DNA of 64,000 nucleotides from Ottelia alismoides (GCA_037367405.1 JAZKJV010010618.1:124001-188000); one strand, 5' to 3'; numbered from the stretch's first letter, positions 22,001-36,700 are shown. Notes: generated from the letters alone by a model not told the origin. Program-made: numbers and translations.

Positions 22001-25000
22001 ATATTATCTATTTTATCGTGCCACTACTTTGGTGCTTTTTTTTAATTTTTCAAGGGATTTAATAATGTTGCAGATTTTCACTCATTCCATGGTGTCACAA
22101 GCCCACCAGGTTGATCCATGTAGATCTCCTCCTTAATCCATTCGATGGATAGAGATATCACATATGGATGTCAGCGCTATAAGCATCCCAATTATGACAA
22201 TTCCGGTCACATAGGAATATGCATCAAAATAACCGATATCTTCTTTTTGCCTAAAGTCCTTGACAACTAATCCAGCTTTATTTTTTATTGATCCATGATC
22301 ATGCCCAAGTTTTCTCCAAAACACTCACTTACTCCCAATGGTAGAGCACATGTTCTGTAAATCAACTAATCCCCAACTTTTTTTTAGATAAAAAGGGGGA
22401 AACACGCTAAGGTGTCCACCACAAATATATTAAATTATAAGGGAAAAAGAATACTTACAACGATCAAGACTCGTTGAGAGTTTTGGCTTGAGAAATTACA
22501 TTTTCCACATAAAAAACATTTTGATGAAAAATAACACCATTATGCGCCCAGATAGCCCAGATTACTGCTAAAAGAAAAAGCAATTATCTATTTGGACATT
22601 TTATATTCAGCTAAAGCGATTCCCAAAAGTTCTGTAGGTTCTGTAAATTTGTCCAGGTAAGCCCAGAATCTTCCCCAAACACTCAACATTTTCTTAGGTG
22701 AAAAGGAGTTGATCAATTGTCTCCACCTCTTCATTACAAAGAGGGCAAATATGAGAAGTACTGGGGTCCGGGAAAGAGAATGAAGCATCGGTCTCTGGTC
22801 AGAATACATCCTCTATGCATCAACCCCAAAAAGACAACAACACGGTTTGGCACTTTGAAGCTCCATAAGAAATGATAGTCGCATGTAACATATTTAGTGG
22901 TGGTTGGTGCTGGGCTATCCAGGATATTATAAGCACATTTCACAATAAAATCTCATGTTCTCCAGGTCTAATGATCTCTTCCAACTTTAGGTCAGAGATG
23001 GGGGTGAGAGAGTCCAACATCATCGAAAAGTCCTCCACACGCTATTCAGAGAAGTCTCCAACAAAGTTAGGCATCCATTTTCCATTGTCCCATCATTCAA
23101 CAACTGTAACATTCCGGTTGGCAGCTAGGGCAAAAAGACGAGGAAAATAAACTGCTAGGGGATCCCCATTAGTCCAATCATCAGTCCAAAAGGCAAAAGA
23201 TCGTCCATCTCCAAAAACATGTCTGAACAAGACGGGGAGCTGAGGGATCAGAGATGCAATGCTCTTTTAAAATGCAGAGGAGTAGAAAGTTGGTCGTGTA
23301 TACACCCCCTGCGCTCTAATTCCATAAATGCCATAGATTAGCCTGCAACACATATCATTGCTCCTTCCCCAAAATTCTGTCCACCCATTTAAGCCTTGTT
23401 CATAATCTCCAAGTGATTCACTGTAAGACCCCCTCCACTTTAGGGAGGTTAACTGTATCCCAAATGACCAAATGCACACCAGAGCCACTCTGACCCGAGT
23501 TTCCCCCAAAAAATCTATGCATAATCTTCTCAAGACATCTACGGATGCCCACCAGAAGAGGACGTGAAAAAAATAGGGATTGCTACAAGAATATCCTTCA
23601 GGAGCACCAACCTACCACCTCTGGATAGAATTGCCGCCTTCCAACTGACAATTTTCTCTTCATCTTCTCAGTGACTGTTAGCCAGTCTGTAACCCTAAGC
23701 TTGCCACATGTTAAAGGTAGACAAAGTTATCTAATTAGCAAAGAACCGCATTCCGTACCCAACTCCTCAGTGTAAGCTAGATCCTCTTCATATGACATCC
23801 CAAATGCGACATTCATTGATTTATTACAGTTGAGATTCAAACCAGAAAGCTCATCAATGATCTCCAAAGTAAGCGCCATCCCCTTTGCCTGAATATGAAC
23901 ACCTTCAATAAAAAGAATCGTGTCATCCACATGCTGAAGCAAAGGAATAGAGATGTCAATTTGGGTATAGCTTGATGTCAAATCCCGGATAGTGACCTGC
24001 TCCACCATATGCGCAAGCACATCTACTGCAATGACAAATAACAAAGGTGCCAGAGGACATCCCTGTCTAACACCTCTTTGGGGCTAAAAAAATCACTTCA
24101 GGTCGACCATTTACTAACACAGAGTATGAAGCCGTGGTAACATATCTCTTCATCCAAGAGATCCAAAGAGAGGGGAAGCCTCTTCTAGTAAGGGCAACCC
24201 AAAGGAAATGCCAGTCTATAGTATCATACACCTTTGAGAAGTCCACCTTCCAAAGGCGTCCATTAATTTTTCTTATTTTCCAATCAACAATGATCTATGG
24301 AACTTGTTTGACAGCTTCTTTCCATTGTTTTGCTTTAGATGAAGCCATGATTTTCTTGTAACTTGTTGGATCCTCCTCGATATGGTAGACACCAAAGTCA
24401 CTACCGAGATCCCTGGAAACTCATGGTCATGTGCTCCTCACGAGCTCAATCTCTTCTAAAGGTTCATTGCGTTTGGACTTGGTTTCAACCCCTACATTCG
24501 ATATCCTTTCTACTTGGTCTAGAATAGAACCTGATGTAGAAGTTAGATCGTTGGTTAGATTTTGAGTAATTCCAATCTTTCTAAGAAAAACATCCTCAAA
24601 GAAGATAGCAACACTGAGTTCAACAATAATGTTTACATCTATGCCATGTAGACCTAATTACCAAAAACTTATATACATAGCTATGTCCAAATAGCCTACG
24701 ACATTAACAATTTTAGGACCTAACTTCTTTCTGTTGTGTTTCAGGACTAAAACCTTAGCTAGGCAATCCAAAATATTTCAAGCTTGGTTTCCTATTCATC
24801 CTTAGTTCAAGTATACATTGTTCATTACATTGGAGGGACCTTATTTAGAACAGGAAAAGCCGTATCCGAGGCCTCTCCCCATATTGTCCAGAACATTGTA
24901 GGAGTGCGTTAATTTGTATATTACCTTTTTGTTTGATTGCCCTTATCAGCTGCAACCTTTTCCCTTGTTATCTTTGCCTTTCGAGGTTATGAAATTGACC

Positions 25001-28000
25001 GATTGTAGCTTGAACATCCACATGAACCACAAGTTTCCGCTTTTCTGTGCTCCTCTACGGGGATTGCCACCATCAAGTCATCCATACGAATCTTCCTTTC
25101 CCTTATTTTAGGATCATTCTAAAGTCTTCTCAAGATCGGGGGAACTTTTCAATAATTGACATAGCTTGAAACTACTTTTGATGTTTTATTTCAGCATCTT
25201 CTGATCCATGAAGGAGTAGAACTTCATGTACCTATTCAAAAATAGTTTTTCCCTCGATCATAGAGAACTTTAAGAACTTAGCGATTGAGTATAGCATCGA
25301 GGTCTTTAGTGCTACACTTCCTCTTGAGTTCTTACTAAATTCTCTTTGTAGTCTACACGGACGAAGAATATATGGCAAACAAAGTGTTAAATAGAGGCAA
25401 TAGAATACAACCATGACATATGCTGTCGCGTTTCTTCCACGTAGATCGCGCCTTCTAGCTTTCAGATGTAGGGTTTTCTTTTTCCACCATGCGACAATCG
25501 GTTTCAAGCATCAAAATCAATTTTATGGTGGTTAACCATATTTTCATGCCTTGTTGCCAATGATTGAAATTCTGTCAACCAAAATTTTTAAGCATCCCAG
25601 TTATTAGAAGATGCGAGATTTGTGATATTGAGCTGGTTAAGAGAGGATGAGGAAGGTCCAAGAAGTGTTGGAATGAGACTATCTGAAATGATCTTAGTTA
25701 TTTGGATTTAAGCACGAGAGTGACCCAAAATAGATCTGAATGGAGGTAGAAAATCAATGTAGCTGACCCTATTTAATTGTGGGAAAAGGCTTTGTTGTTT
25801 TATCCCAATCATTTCCACCATTGATTTAAACATCGTATTTCGTAATTTTTTTATCATGGTTTGAGATATTCTCTCTAAGATTGATAAAATTAGAATGATA
25901 AAATTAACATTATAATAATCGGAATAAAACAATATTTATCCCTATTAGTCAGATTCACTTTATTTGAATATATGGAGTGCACATTTGATGGACGCATTGG
26001 TGAAGGAATCGAAGTAAAGATTGGATACGATAACATTAAGGAGAATGATTCTTTTAGATACTTGGGATCTGTTTTGCAACAAGATGGGAAAATCGATAGA
26101 GATGTTACTTATAGATAAACGCATGTTGGTTAAAGTGGAGAGGAGCCTCTACTGTTCTTTGTGATAAGAAAATTCCTTTAAAAATCAAAGACAAAAAATT
26201 ATAAAGCTGCTATGAGTCATGCTATGCTCTATGTATCTGAATGTTGGTTTGTGAACCATAGACACGTACAAAGAATAACAATAGTAGAAATAAAAATGCT
26301 GAGATGGATGATGTGTGGTCATACACGAAAAGATCGGATTCAGAATGATGTGATCAGAAGGAAAGTTGGTGTAGCTCCTATAGAGGATAAGATGATCGAA
26401 AATCGCTTAAGATGATTGACCATTTGCAAAGGAGATTGACTAATGCACTGGTTAGAAGATGCAAGATTTGGGATGTTGAGCTGGCTAAGAGAGAGCGATG
26501 ACGGTCCAAGAAGTGTTGGAACACGATCATCCGAAGGGATCTTAGTTATTCGGATGTAAGCCGAGAATGACCCAAGATATATTTGAATGGAGGCAAAAAA
26601 TCTATGTAGCGGACCCTACTTAATGTGGGAAAAACACTTTGTTGTTGTTATAGCAGGATACATTTTAACATGATTGCAGATTGTAGCAGAGATGATCAAC
26701 CTGTTATAAATTCAAATCAATTACAGTTTTTTAATGTAGAATGCAAGAACCTAATTAAACATTCGATACAACATTGTCATGCAAGATCTGGAATAGACTA
26801 ATAAAACACACCAACAACATCAAACAAAAAGAGAGATTAATTTAGATATCTCCGAAGCTCCCACTAAGAACTACCATTAGAGAGGATATCACCCCTACAA
26901 TACCGGTGTATATGGTTTGACGACCCACACCCGGGATACGACGATAACAAAATCGATGCCAACGCACTCTGATGAGATCGTCCTCAAAATCACCTCAGAG
27001 AAATGCAACAACTGAGAGAATATGGTGATTTTCGATGCTGGTGAGCACAAAGGTCAAGAATGCATAGAGGAAAGCAAGTTGCGTCAGGGGAAGATAAATA
27101 AACCGTGGGCAATTCTTTAGATCCGTAGCCGTGTTAACAAAATGTTGTCGATTGGATCCCTAATGTTTAGAAAATGACTGACATTTGAAGCATCACAACC
27201 GATTGGATTCCCAATGGTTGGGTTTCAAATTAATCGGGTAGGCTTATTTACCCGACCCGTGAAATGAAACCCGCTGCAAAAGTATCGAAATCTAAGTTGA
27301 CTATCTGTAGTCCCTACCCTAGCCCCGAGTAGTAGGAGCGGAGCGGAACACACACATGTACCCCTCCAGCCCGCTTCTCTACACAGCTACAATAGCTTAA
27401 GGGAAGGACTCATATACAAGTCTATCAAAAATTTAGAACCAAGCAATATGGTACTAAATTTCTACTTTTATCCCCTTTGTTTCAATTTAAGAATTCCAAT
27501 TTTACCCATATTTAGTACCTAAAACTTGTGCCAATTATTTCTAGTTACAGCAGTTTAGAGAGTAAAATATGTCTCCGAGATTGGAGTGTCTATGTATGTT
27601 TTTTCTTTTGTATGCCTCTGAAGTCATTTCATTACACTCTGTTTGCAGGATAACATTTGAATTCTATTACACTCTAGATTGCAAAATCTTATTGGTATTC
27701 GTCGTTTAATCAATCAACGACGTCGCAAGCTAATGTAAATCCTAATCTCTCTAAAGCTAAAATCATCTCCGCTGAGTTTTCTAATATTGAGATTTCCCAC
27801 TTAATATAATAATTATGATTCTACCATAAAAAAAGAATCTAAATTGCTTCCTGAAAATCATGTGAATGACATAACTCTAGAGCTTGAATGTCTTATTTTA
27901 CAGAGGTAACTCGAAAAATGTATGAAATTTGGAATAATATGAACATGTTTTTTTCTTGAAAATATGAATTTCAAACTTACTTCCTATTGCACTTGGACCA

Positions 28001-31000
28001 CAGTTTTCAAATTCAGATCACTCAGTACAAACTTTTAAAACCATCAGAATGTTATAAGAAATTTACAACAACAACAAAGCCTTTTCCTACAGTAGGATCG
28101 AATATTATAAGAAACTTATTGACAAAAAATAAATTCTTCGCAAAACACTTCAAAAAATGTCAACAGTATTAATATATTGCCAAATCTATTTTATAGATTC
28201 AATAAGAAGCGAATAAGAAAAATGAAAGTTTGTTATTTGGTATCTTCCAGTCCTAGTTGGCCAGAGCATAACCGGTGATTGTAATGCAGTCCATGTGGTT
28301 TAGAATCGAGTCTTTTGTTCAGAGGTGCATTTATCTATATAGAGATTGTGTTCAGATGGCATTCCAATCTTGGGAGTTGTGGGCAGTACATGCAAAGGGT
28401 TAATTGTTTCTTATCCCTTCCAATCTGGTGAGTTGTGGGAAGTACATACAAGGGTTGGTCGTTCCTTATCCCTGCCTGAATATCATTTGTAGATTAATGA
28501 ACTTTGGATGATTGCTATGAACTAGTGTTATTGGCATTGAGGTCCTTCTTGATGAGCTACAACAAAGTGAACTGTTTACAACGTAGGGAGAAAAAGAGAG
28601 AGGCGTAGGAGGAGGTGCAGAGGCTGGATGTGCTGGAAGATGAAAGGGCACTGACGGCAGAGGAGATCGTAATACGAGGTGGATGCCTTGAGGAGATCCT
28701 TATTTGAAGATAAGAAGGAGGAGTTCGCATGAAGGCAGAGCTCCATACAAAGATGGGTTAGGGAAGATGATGCTAATACTCGATTCTTCCATGCCGTGGT
28801 TAATGTGAGGAGGAGAAATTTCATTCACTCGATCTCGGTTGGTGGGGCAGTTGTGGAAGGTGAACAGACAGTTGGTGCCTCTTTGCGTTCCCACTTTCAA
28901 GGGTTCGGCAGACGTCGGGACCGGGCTGGATGGGGTTGGGTTGGAAGAGGAGTCTCACAGATTGATGAGGCAGACACGGTTCAGTTGGAGAGGGCCTTCA
29001 TAAAGGAGGAGGCCAGACGGGCATGCTTTCAGTTGAATGCGGATGGGGCGCCCGACCCTGATGGTTCCCTAGTTTCCTTTTTCCAAGAGTTTTGGAGATT
29101 GTCAAGCAGGATATGATGGAGGTGCTTGCCGAGTTCAAGGATGGCAACTATGGTTTTGAGAAATTGAATAAGGCCCTTATTTTCGTGCTTTCTAAGTGGG
29201 ACACACTGACCGGAGTGGAGGATTACAGATCGATTGCATTATCTAATGCTGCATATCTCATTGTGTCGAAGATCCTGGCGTTTGTACCTGGAAGGAAGTT
29301 GGTTGTTGGTTTGGTTATAGCGTCGGAGATAGCGATGGATTGGAAGCGGAACAAGATCTCATGGTTTTATGGAAGGTGGAGGGGTTCCCCGGGGCGATGG
29401 ATTGGATGGATAAAGCGGTGTGTGACGACTGCATCACATGCGATTTTTGTCAACAATAGGCTGAAAGGGGGCTTTTTCCACCCGCAGAGGGACATCAGAA
29501 GGGCTGCCCTTTGGCACCTCTGTTGTTCATCATTGTGGAGGATGCTTTGGCAGTTATGATGAGGTTGGCGGCGAACGAAGGGTGGTGCGGAGCTTATATG
29601 AGGGACGGCATTTCCATCTCAGTGTTGCAGTATGTGGATGACACTATCATGTTCATGGGGGCTGATAGGGAAAAAAATGCGTCGGGCATCTCTCATTTTG
29701 GACATTTTTGGGGACTTATCTGGACTGCAGATCAACAGAGACAAATCAATGGTGACACCTTTTGGCTTGTCTGAGCACAAGAACCAGGAGGCGGTGGAGG
29801 CGTTGGGTTTTCTAGCAGTGGGATTGCCGATTACTTATTTAGGACTCTCGTTGGTGGCGGGTAAGCCGAGGAATGACGATTGGAGGGTTCTTTTGGACAG
29901 AGGGTAGAATGGTAGGGTGGAAGGCGTCGGTGTTGTCGAGAGGCGGGAAATTGGTTCTCATGAAGCATGTTCTCTCCATCATTCCTATTTTTTTGCTCCA
30001 CGAGGCGGCTTCCTGAGGGTGTGCGTATGCGGATTGAAGGTCTAATGAGGAGGTTTTTTTTGGCTGACGGGAGGCAGAGTCGTCGGGGCATCCATTTGGT
30101 GGGTGAGACAAGATGACAACATCAAAGAAGGGTGGGTTAGGATTTTTGAGGATTGACGAGATGAACAAGGTGTTCATGGCAAAGTGGGTGGTGCGGGGTT
30201 GGGGAAAATATGAGGACTTGGCTTGTAGGCTGATGAGGAGGATCTATGGGGTGCACATCGTTGTTGGCGGATCCAGGCCCGTTGCCATCATCATTGTGGA
30301 AGGGGATCATCGAGGTGTTGCCTGAGATTGCGATAAAGCTGAGACCTGTTCTGGGGGACGGTAGTTCTTTCCGTTTATGGCTAGATAGTTGGACGGGCGA
30401 GGGCATTTTGGGCGAGCGCTTCCCAAGATTATGCATGATGGCGATGGATAGAGGGGCAACGGTGCAACAGATTTGGACGAGTAGCTCTTGGTATGGCCTC
30501 AAATTTCAGCGAAATTCGGTCGAATTTCTGTCGAATATCGATATCCAGTCGAAATCGAAATTCGACCGAAATGACCGAAATGACCGAAATATGGGGGTCC
30601 TAGTACAAAAAATGACCGAAATGACCGAAATTTCGGTCGAAATTCCACCGAAATTCCATCGAAATTCTTTTTTGGTCGATACCGAAATGGTGACCGAAAC
30701 CGACATTTAAGGCCTTGGCTCTTGGTCACCTACCTTCGCGTCTTCCTTGTCGGATCAGAGGGTGGATGAGCTCTTAACTTTGATGGCATTGTTGGCACAC
30801 TGTGTGGGCCCGGTGGAGGGCAGAGATCACTTTACATGGGAGGGTGGGAGATTCTCGATTAGGAAGGCCTATCATTTTTTGGTCGAAGAGGGGGGGGGGA
30901 GGTGGAGGAGGTGGTGAGGGACACCAAGTTGATATGGAAAAGCAGGGTGTCCAATCGGATAAAGATTTTTTTATGGTTATTGCGGCAACATCGGATTCCC

Positions 31001-33684
31001 ATGCAGGTTTGCCGTGATAAGCTTCTAAGGTTGGAAGTTGGCATGTGTGTGAACCCCTCAGGATCCGGGTACCCGTTTACGACAAAATTCGCAATAATTC
31101 ATTCACATTGATCGCAGAAGTTGTAGAAAAGCAGGGAAATTTTTTTTCGCGCGGCTAATTATCCACATGACATTCACATCCACAACATAACCACAAAGTA
31201 AAAGAGATAGTGGCACCAAAATTTTCTTTTCATTAATATACATATCAAGTTACAATATGTACAAGGATCTTCCATTACAACATATATCCCAAAGTGTGAT
31301 ACAAAAGAGATAACATTTACATCATTATCTGAACAAAAACTGAGACAAAGTAAATCATACCGTCGGGTATAAACTCTATCTCCTGGAACCATGTATAGCT
31401 ACTGAGCGGCTACTGAACTGCAGGCTGTTTGCCTGCCACACACACAATAGGAAAGAAGAGGCGTCAGCCATTGCTGGTACCTCCCAAAAACTTATATAAA
31501 CATTTAATATGTGCAAAAGCAGGCAAGTAGAAAGGTGGTACCAGTAAAATCTACATCTACTTGCGTAAGTAAAAAGGGGTTTGTTTGTAATGCGTTTCTA
31601 ATGATTTCCCCAGAACCCGGCATTTCCCATATGTAACATATTTATATAGCTGTTGCATAATCATGAGTGTATGAGTGTGAATGCATATATCAATTTCTTT
31701 AGAGATCATGTTTGTGAGTGAAAATTGGAAAAGTTGAGATTGTAGAGATCTATTAATTTATTTAAATTCTTGGGTAGAGAGAATGGTCTTTTGATCATAA
31801 CTTCTCAAATTCTCAACTTCAATGTTTCAGATATAGCTCCAGATGTTGTAGATGTAGATATGGATGATCTAGATATAGAATCGCCAAGTCTGTTTGACGA
31901 AGTAACTCAAGCGGTGAAGAAGCCTGCAAATGACTCTTCCGTCTCGCCCTCTAATTGGAAGCGCGGTCCAATAGAGGGATAGGTCTACTCCCCAACTACG
32001 CCACTGAGACGGGTGAGAGAGACTCCCTAGAAAAGTCGCTCTAGAAAACTGCCCGACTAGTACGGGCGGACGAGCTCGTACGTAAAACTGAAAACCAAGG
32101 ATCTCCCGCCTGGGTATCCTAAAAACAGGGTCAGCGGAACTGGTCTAAAGTCAGGATCCCAACGAGGCGTAAAAACACTGCGAGCTCGCGTAAAAACCGT
32201 GTAAAAGACTGGGATCCTAGACCCACGCACTTGGCGGCCGCTGCCCTAACTGGGCTTCCTATTCTCCCGCCCAGCTGAGGGTCACCGCGCCCTCGCACGG
32301 TCAGGCATAAGGTCGTCCTGATCGGCATTAAAAATTATATGTCATCATTGATTTTCATCACTAATTCTCTGAATTGTAAAGCCAAAAGTATCTCCAAAAG
32401 GTAAAACTACCTTATCAATTCTTATACTTCGTTGGATTCAACATAGAAAATGGATCGCTCCAACAAAAAAATTCAAATGGATTCCAATTCCCTGATTACT
32501 TCCCTCTTAGTAAGAATTTTGATTGGAAAATGAAGATGTCAGGAGACCTTGAGATTTATTTTAAACAACAAGGTTATTGCATATGTCTTCAAATGTGACA
32601 GAACTTTATCATAAAGTTGTATAAGATGACAGAATTAACTTAAACTATCCATCTAATAGATTCCTTTCTTTTTGTACAACTCCTTACCTTTTTCTTGTAA
32701 CCACTGAATGACCTACGACATTTAAAATAGTCGTTATAGACTTATAAACCAGTTAGTTCTTGAAAACTTTAATTCTAAACATCTTTTTTTCTAACTTAGT
32801 CTTATATTGATTCCTTTTATGTGAACTTGGTCTGCTTAGTTATGTAACTAGTGATAGCTTATGGCACATCCTTCCACTTCTCCTATTAATAACAAGGAAA
32901 ACCAGTATAAAAAGAAACTAATCTTTTTAGGGAACCAGAACCCAATTTATTTTACTATTAATATTTTCTGAATTTCCAAATAACTATGCAAAACTTAAAT
33001 ATTCTTTTGACAAAGCTCGTAACATATTTCATTATGATAATCTAGTTTCATTCAAATTTGTATATATATATGACATACAACGAGGTGCTATAATTAATTC
33101 ATTTTAATTATAAAGCAGACTTTGGCTATTATGTCTTTTAAAAGATAAGGATCATTCATGTATCACTAGCCATAGTCACCAAGAGGTTAAAATCCAATTG
33201 AAAGCCCCATTTATTTGATTCCAGTAAAAAAAATTATTTCTTAATTTAATACATGTATTACTCTATGCCAGAGTTATGGATCAATTGTAATTGAAAACAA
33301 CAAGCAGAAATTTTATACGTATTAAATTGACAAGTTCCTTTCTTCCTGGTAACAAAGATAACCATTGATTCTTATTCATAATTCAATAAAAAATTTTGGA
33401 AATGAGAAGAAAATCTTTACACTACACTTTGTTTTTTTTTTAAAAAAAACATCCTCCATCAGAAAAAATGAATATTTTAGCCACTTAATACCACTAACAG
33501 ATGGTAGATCAAGGCATATATGCAACCACATTTATGCATAGATTGGACATTATTTATAAAAGCACTATAGCAGCAAGCTGTAGGATATCACACTAATGCA
33601 TGATCGAGCTACAGACCTTCAGATCAATTAAAAAATTTAACAGGAGACTACGTTGATTGGATCTGGACCAGCTCCAAAATGGAT

Positions 33685-33721
<37 letters not shown>

Positions 33722-36700
33722 GATGGCAAGAGGGAAGTTTGGCTTGAGCATGCATGGCAGCAAGAAGTGGGAAGGAGGTACCTATTTGGATCTTCTCAAT
33801 TTTTGGACTGCAGTTCCAGCAGTAGGGTATCACCTTGGTGGTTTTGGATAGCAGCAAGGGCTGCTGAGAGCTGCTCCAAGCTTCAAATGCAGCAACAATT
33901 TCAAGAGAGGAGAAGCAGTTGCAGCAGCTCTTCCATTTGAAGCAAATGTGGAGATTTGAGGGCTGACAGGGAAATGGGGAAGAAGAATTCCAGCACGGTT
34001 GTTTGTGGCTGTAGTTTGGAGAGAAAGAGGAGATTTCTGATATCCGAGAGGGGCAAAGAGAATAATAGCTTTCCTTGGTCGGCTGGGGTTTATATAGGTA
34101 TGAGAGAGGTCTACATTTGAGCCAAGTGGAGAGGATTTAAATGCCACATAGCATATCTGTGCAGTTTGTACACTGTACCATTTTCTTTTTAAACCCGAGT
34201 AGTCTGTGAGTCTGCAGATTTTATTATTATTATTATATATTATTATTATTTTACAAACTTAAAATGAACCGTGCACGCACATAGGGTCTCAGATTTTGAC
34301 GTGCAATAACTCGTTTTGACCGTCTCGGAACGACGATCAATATGAGTACAATATTGCTATACTTTTGGTCGAGTTTTGAATACCCGAAATTTTCGGATAC
34401 GATTTTTGTTTAAGACTAAATTTTGCGATTTAAAAATATCATACGACCTCCGATTGACGAACGGTCGATTCCGTTGGTCTTGTATCGTCGAATCGGATCT
34501 CATGATGGTCTCGGTTCGTTTCGCGGTTTCCGAATTTGCGTCGCGGCTTTTTCACGGCACGCATTACGAAACGACCGATTTTTGGTCGATTTTATCCGAA
34601 CGACTTTTGATTCATGATAAATTGGTCGTTTTAGGTTGTTTACTATTGACCGACAACGTTTTTGGGTTCATTAGACCCAAAATCGGACGAGTTCGGGTTT
34701 ACGCGAATTCCCAGATGTTACAATGTGCGACAGATGTGGCATGACTATGAAAGAATTGGATCACCTCTTTTTCTCCTGCTCCTCTTCTGCTCATGTGTGG
34801 AATGGAGCCAAAATTTCATGGTTAGAGGGGCTGAACTATGCCGATTTTTGGAGGAGCGGCCACGAGGATAGTACTCGTCCTTTTGCGTTGTTGTGGACGA
34901 TTTGGTGTGCAAGGAATAATGTCATTTTTGGGGGGACAACTTTGTTATATTGAAAACTGAAAGAGTCGACCGTTTTTCTTATCCACCTGATCTTCTGATG
35001 GTCTCCCAGAAAATGATGAAGTGATTCCACGATCTGAGGGTTCACATTTTAAATGAAGATACGGAGAATTCAATTAACTTTGGCAATTGTTTGCGAACCA
35101 TTTTATTGATGCCGAAATTCTTTTCTTGCTATCTCCCTTCTTATGGTTACAATTATACACGTTTGAAATATAAAGCAAAGCATGTGGCTAAGGATCTTGC
35201 GCTGTAATGCAGGGATAAAGACTGGAATACAGCTTTTAATTTCTCATCGGATTTGACTTTCTTGAACGGTTGCATCAAGCAAACCAAAGGTATGCGACTC
35301 TTTTGCTCCAATTTAATAATTTGCATTTTTGAACTTCCCTTTACCATTTCTTCTCGAATCATTTTGCAGAGTTTAGATATAAGATGACATATTACTGTGA
35401 GACATCATGTGACTTTTTTGATATCTAGTTCTCTGCTTTTAATTTGATGACCTTTGCATTGCTCACTTATTTTGTTAAAATGTCAAATTAATTGTTAACA
35501 ACAAAGTTACCATTTTATGATATTTTGTTCTATCTTAATGTACTATTATGCATACTAGTAAGAGTACCTTTTTTCTGAGATCGAAGAGGGGGAAACATGT
35601 GAAGGTGCCCGCCACACGTATATTTATTTACTGGAAAGATACAAGCGTTACCTCAGAAGTAGTCAAGAAGTAAGTAAACTCTTGGCATGGGCAATAACAT
35701 TTTCTGAATAAAATTGAGTAGACAAGAAAATAACTTTATTTCTAGAGAGCCAGAGCATCCAGATTGGCCAAAGCAGATCCGTGTCTTCTCGAGATCTTGC
35801 ACGGTATATAAAGCCCGAAATTAACCAGAGCACTGCTGTTTATCCAATCAACCTCCAAATCTTGCCAGATAGCTTTCATCGTTTCACAATCAAAGAAGTG
35901 GTGATCAATGGACTCAAAAGATTCCTCACAAAGTGGGTACAAATCCAAATTGCTGCTACTGAACCTAGACCATTTATCTCTTGTGAGAATTCTCCCACGA
36001 GGCATCAACCACAAGAAAACCTTGATACGGTTCGGTACCTTCAAACTGCCAATAAATCTACAATCTCTAACCAGAATGTCGGGCTCTGAGACTGGAGGCC
36101 TATCATCTTTTCTATACACCTTCTTCATGGGAAAGTTCCCATCACACCAAGTCCAATGATCTCTCCCAAGCCCATGAACTGAATGAGAATAAAGTACCCC
36201 CTAGAGGTCTACAAACTCTAAAACACGTTAATACGAGAAAGCTCCGGTAAAAGTAGGCACCCATTCATTGTCAATCCAAGCGTCTACAACTCTCGCATTC
36301 TGAGAATCAGAAAGACTAAACAGACGAGGGAACCTTGCTGCTAGGTTTCCACCACCAGTAAAACCATCCATCCGAAAAGCAAAGGAGTTACCGTCCCTTA
36401 CAACAAGCTTGAGCAGCTCACGAACCTACGACAGAAGGGAGCAGATACTTTTCCAGAACACCAAGGTGTGGAAAGAGGGACGGTGAGCAAACTTAAGTCA
36501 TGCTTGTACACCATATAAGTGTCGAATGAGGTTGCAGCAGAGGTCTTCATTTTTTCCTCAAATTGTGTTCACCCATTTCAATAAAAGAGCTTTCTTTAGG
36601 ATTTCCAATTTTTGAATGCCAAGTCCACCCATCTGTGAAGGCAGAGTTACTGTCTCCCAATCCACCAAAGGTATACCAGGTGTATCTTGGCCTGACTTCA

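Larger units (their letters stand above)
19614..27549 (-). mobile_element. Old Copia LTR retrotransposon in ABCG intron 1, minus strand
   Basis: Direct terminal copies at about 19614-20400 and 26643-27549 share many blocks (GATTGCAGATTRTAGCAGAG, TTAGAGAGGATATCACCC, TTTTCGATGSTGGTGAGC, ACCAAGCAATATKGTACT) with TG...CA-like ends. A polypurine-like GGGGGAT (minus strand) abuts the left copy at 20401-20410, so the left copy is the 3' LTR. Inside, minus-strand remnants of gag, integrase and reverse transcriptase appear in the Copia order. The copies differ by many substitutions and by an extra ~110 bases in the right copy, so the element is old. A LINE and RTE fragments inserted later. Confidence 0.8.
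28500..34985 (+). mobile_element. L1-type LINE in ABCG intron 1, broken by a MITE and a solo LTR
   Basis: The body is at about 28500-30491, 30718-31047 and 34723 to about 34985. It reads '...[20 protein letters not shown]' (28796), '[20 protein letters not shown]' and '[20 protein letters not shown]' (29092-29559), '[14 protein letters not shown]' (catalytic Y-V-D-D-, 29628-29645), '[10 protein letters not shown]', '[12 protein letters not shown]', '[20 protein letters not shown]', and, after the solo LTR, the zinc-binding terminal domain 'CDRCG...DHLFFSC...[12 protein letters not shown]'. The endonuclease end is missing (5'-truncated). Frameshifts separate the blocks. The exact 3' end before exon 2 is not clear; I see no poly(A). 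Confidence 0.85.

Noticed and set aside
30530..30680. CRISPR-like short repeats (GACCGAAAT)
   Set aside because: Units are contiguous without spacers, occur in both directions, and lie inside a MITE in a plant genome.
30246..30710. 154-codon frame ending in FDRNDRND repeats
   Set aside because: Artefact: LINE coding that runs into the MITE at 30492.
33830..34147. 105-codon minus-strand frame
   Set aside because: Inside a solo LTR around its promoter-like block; no domain.
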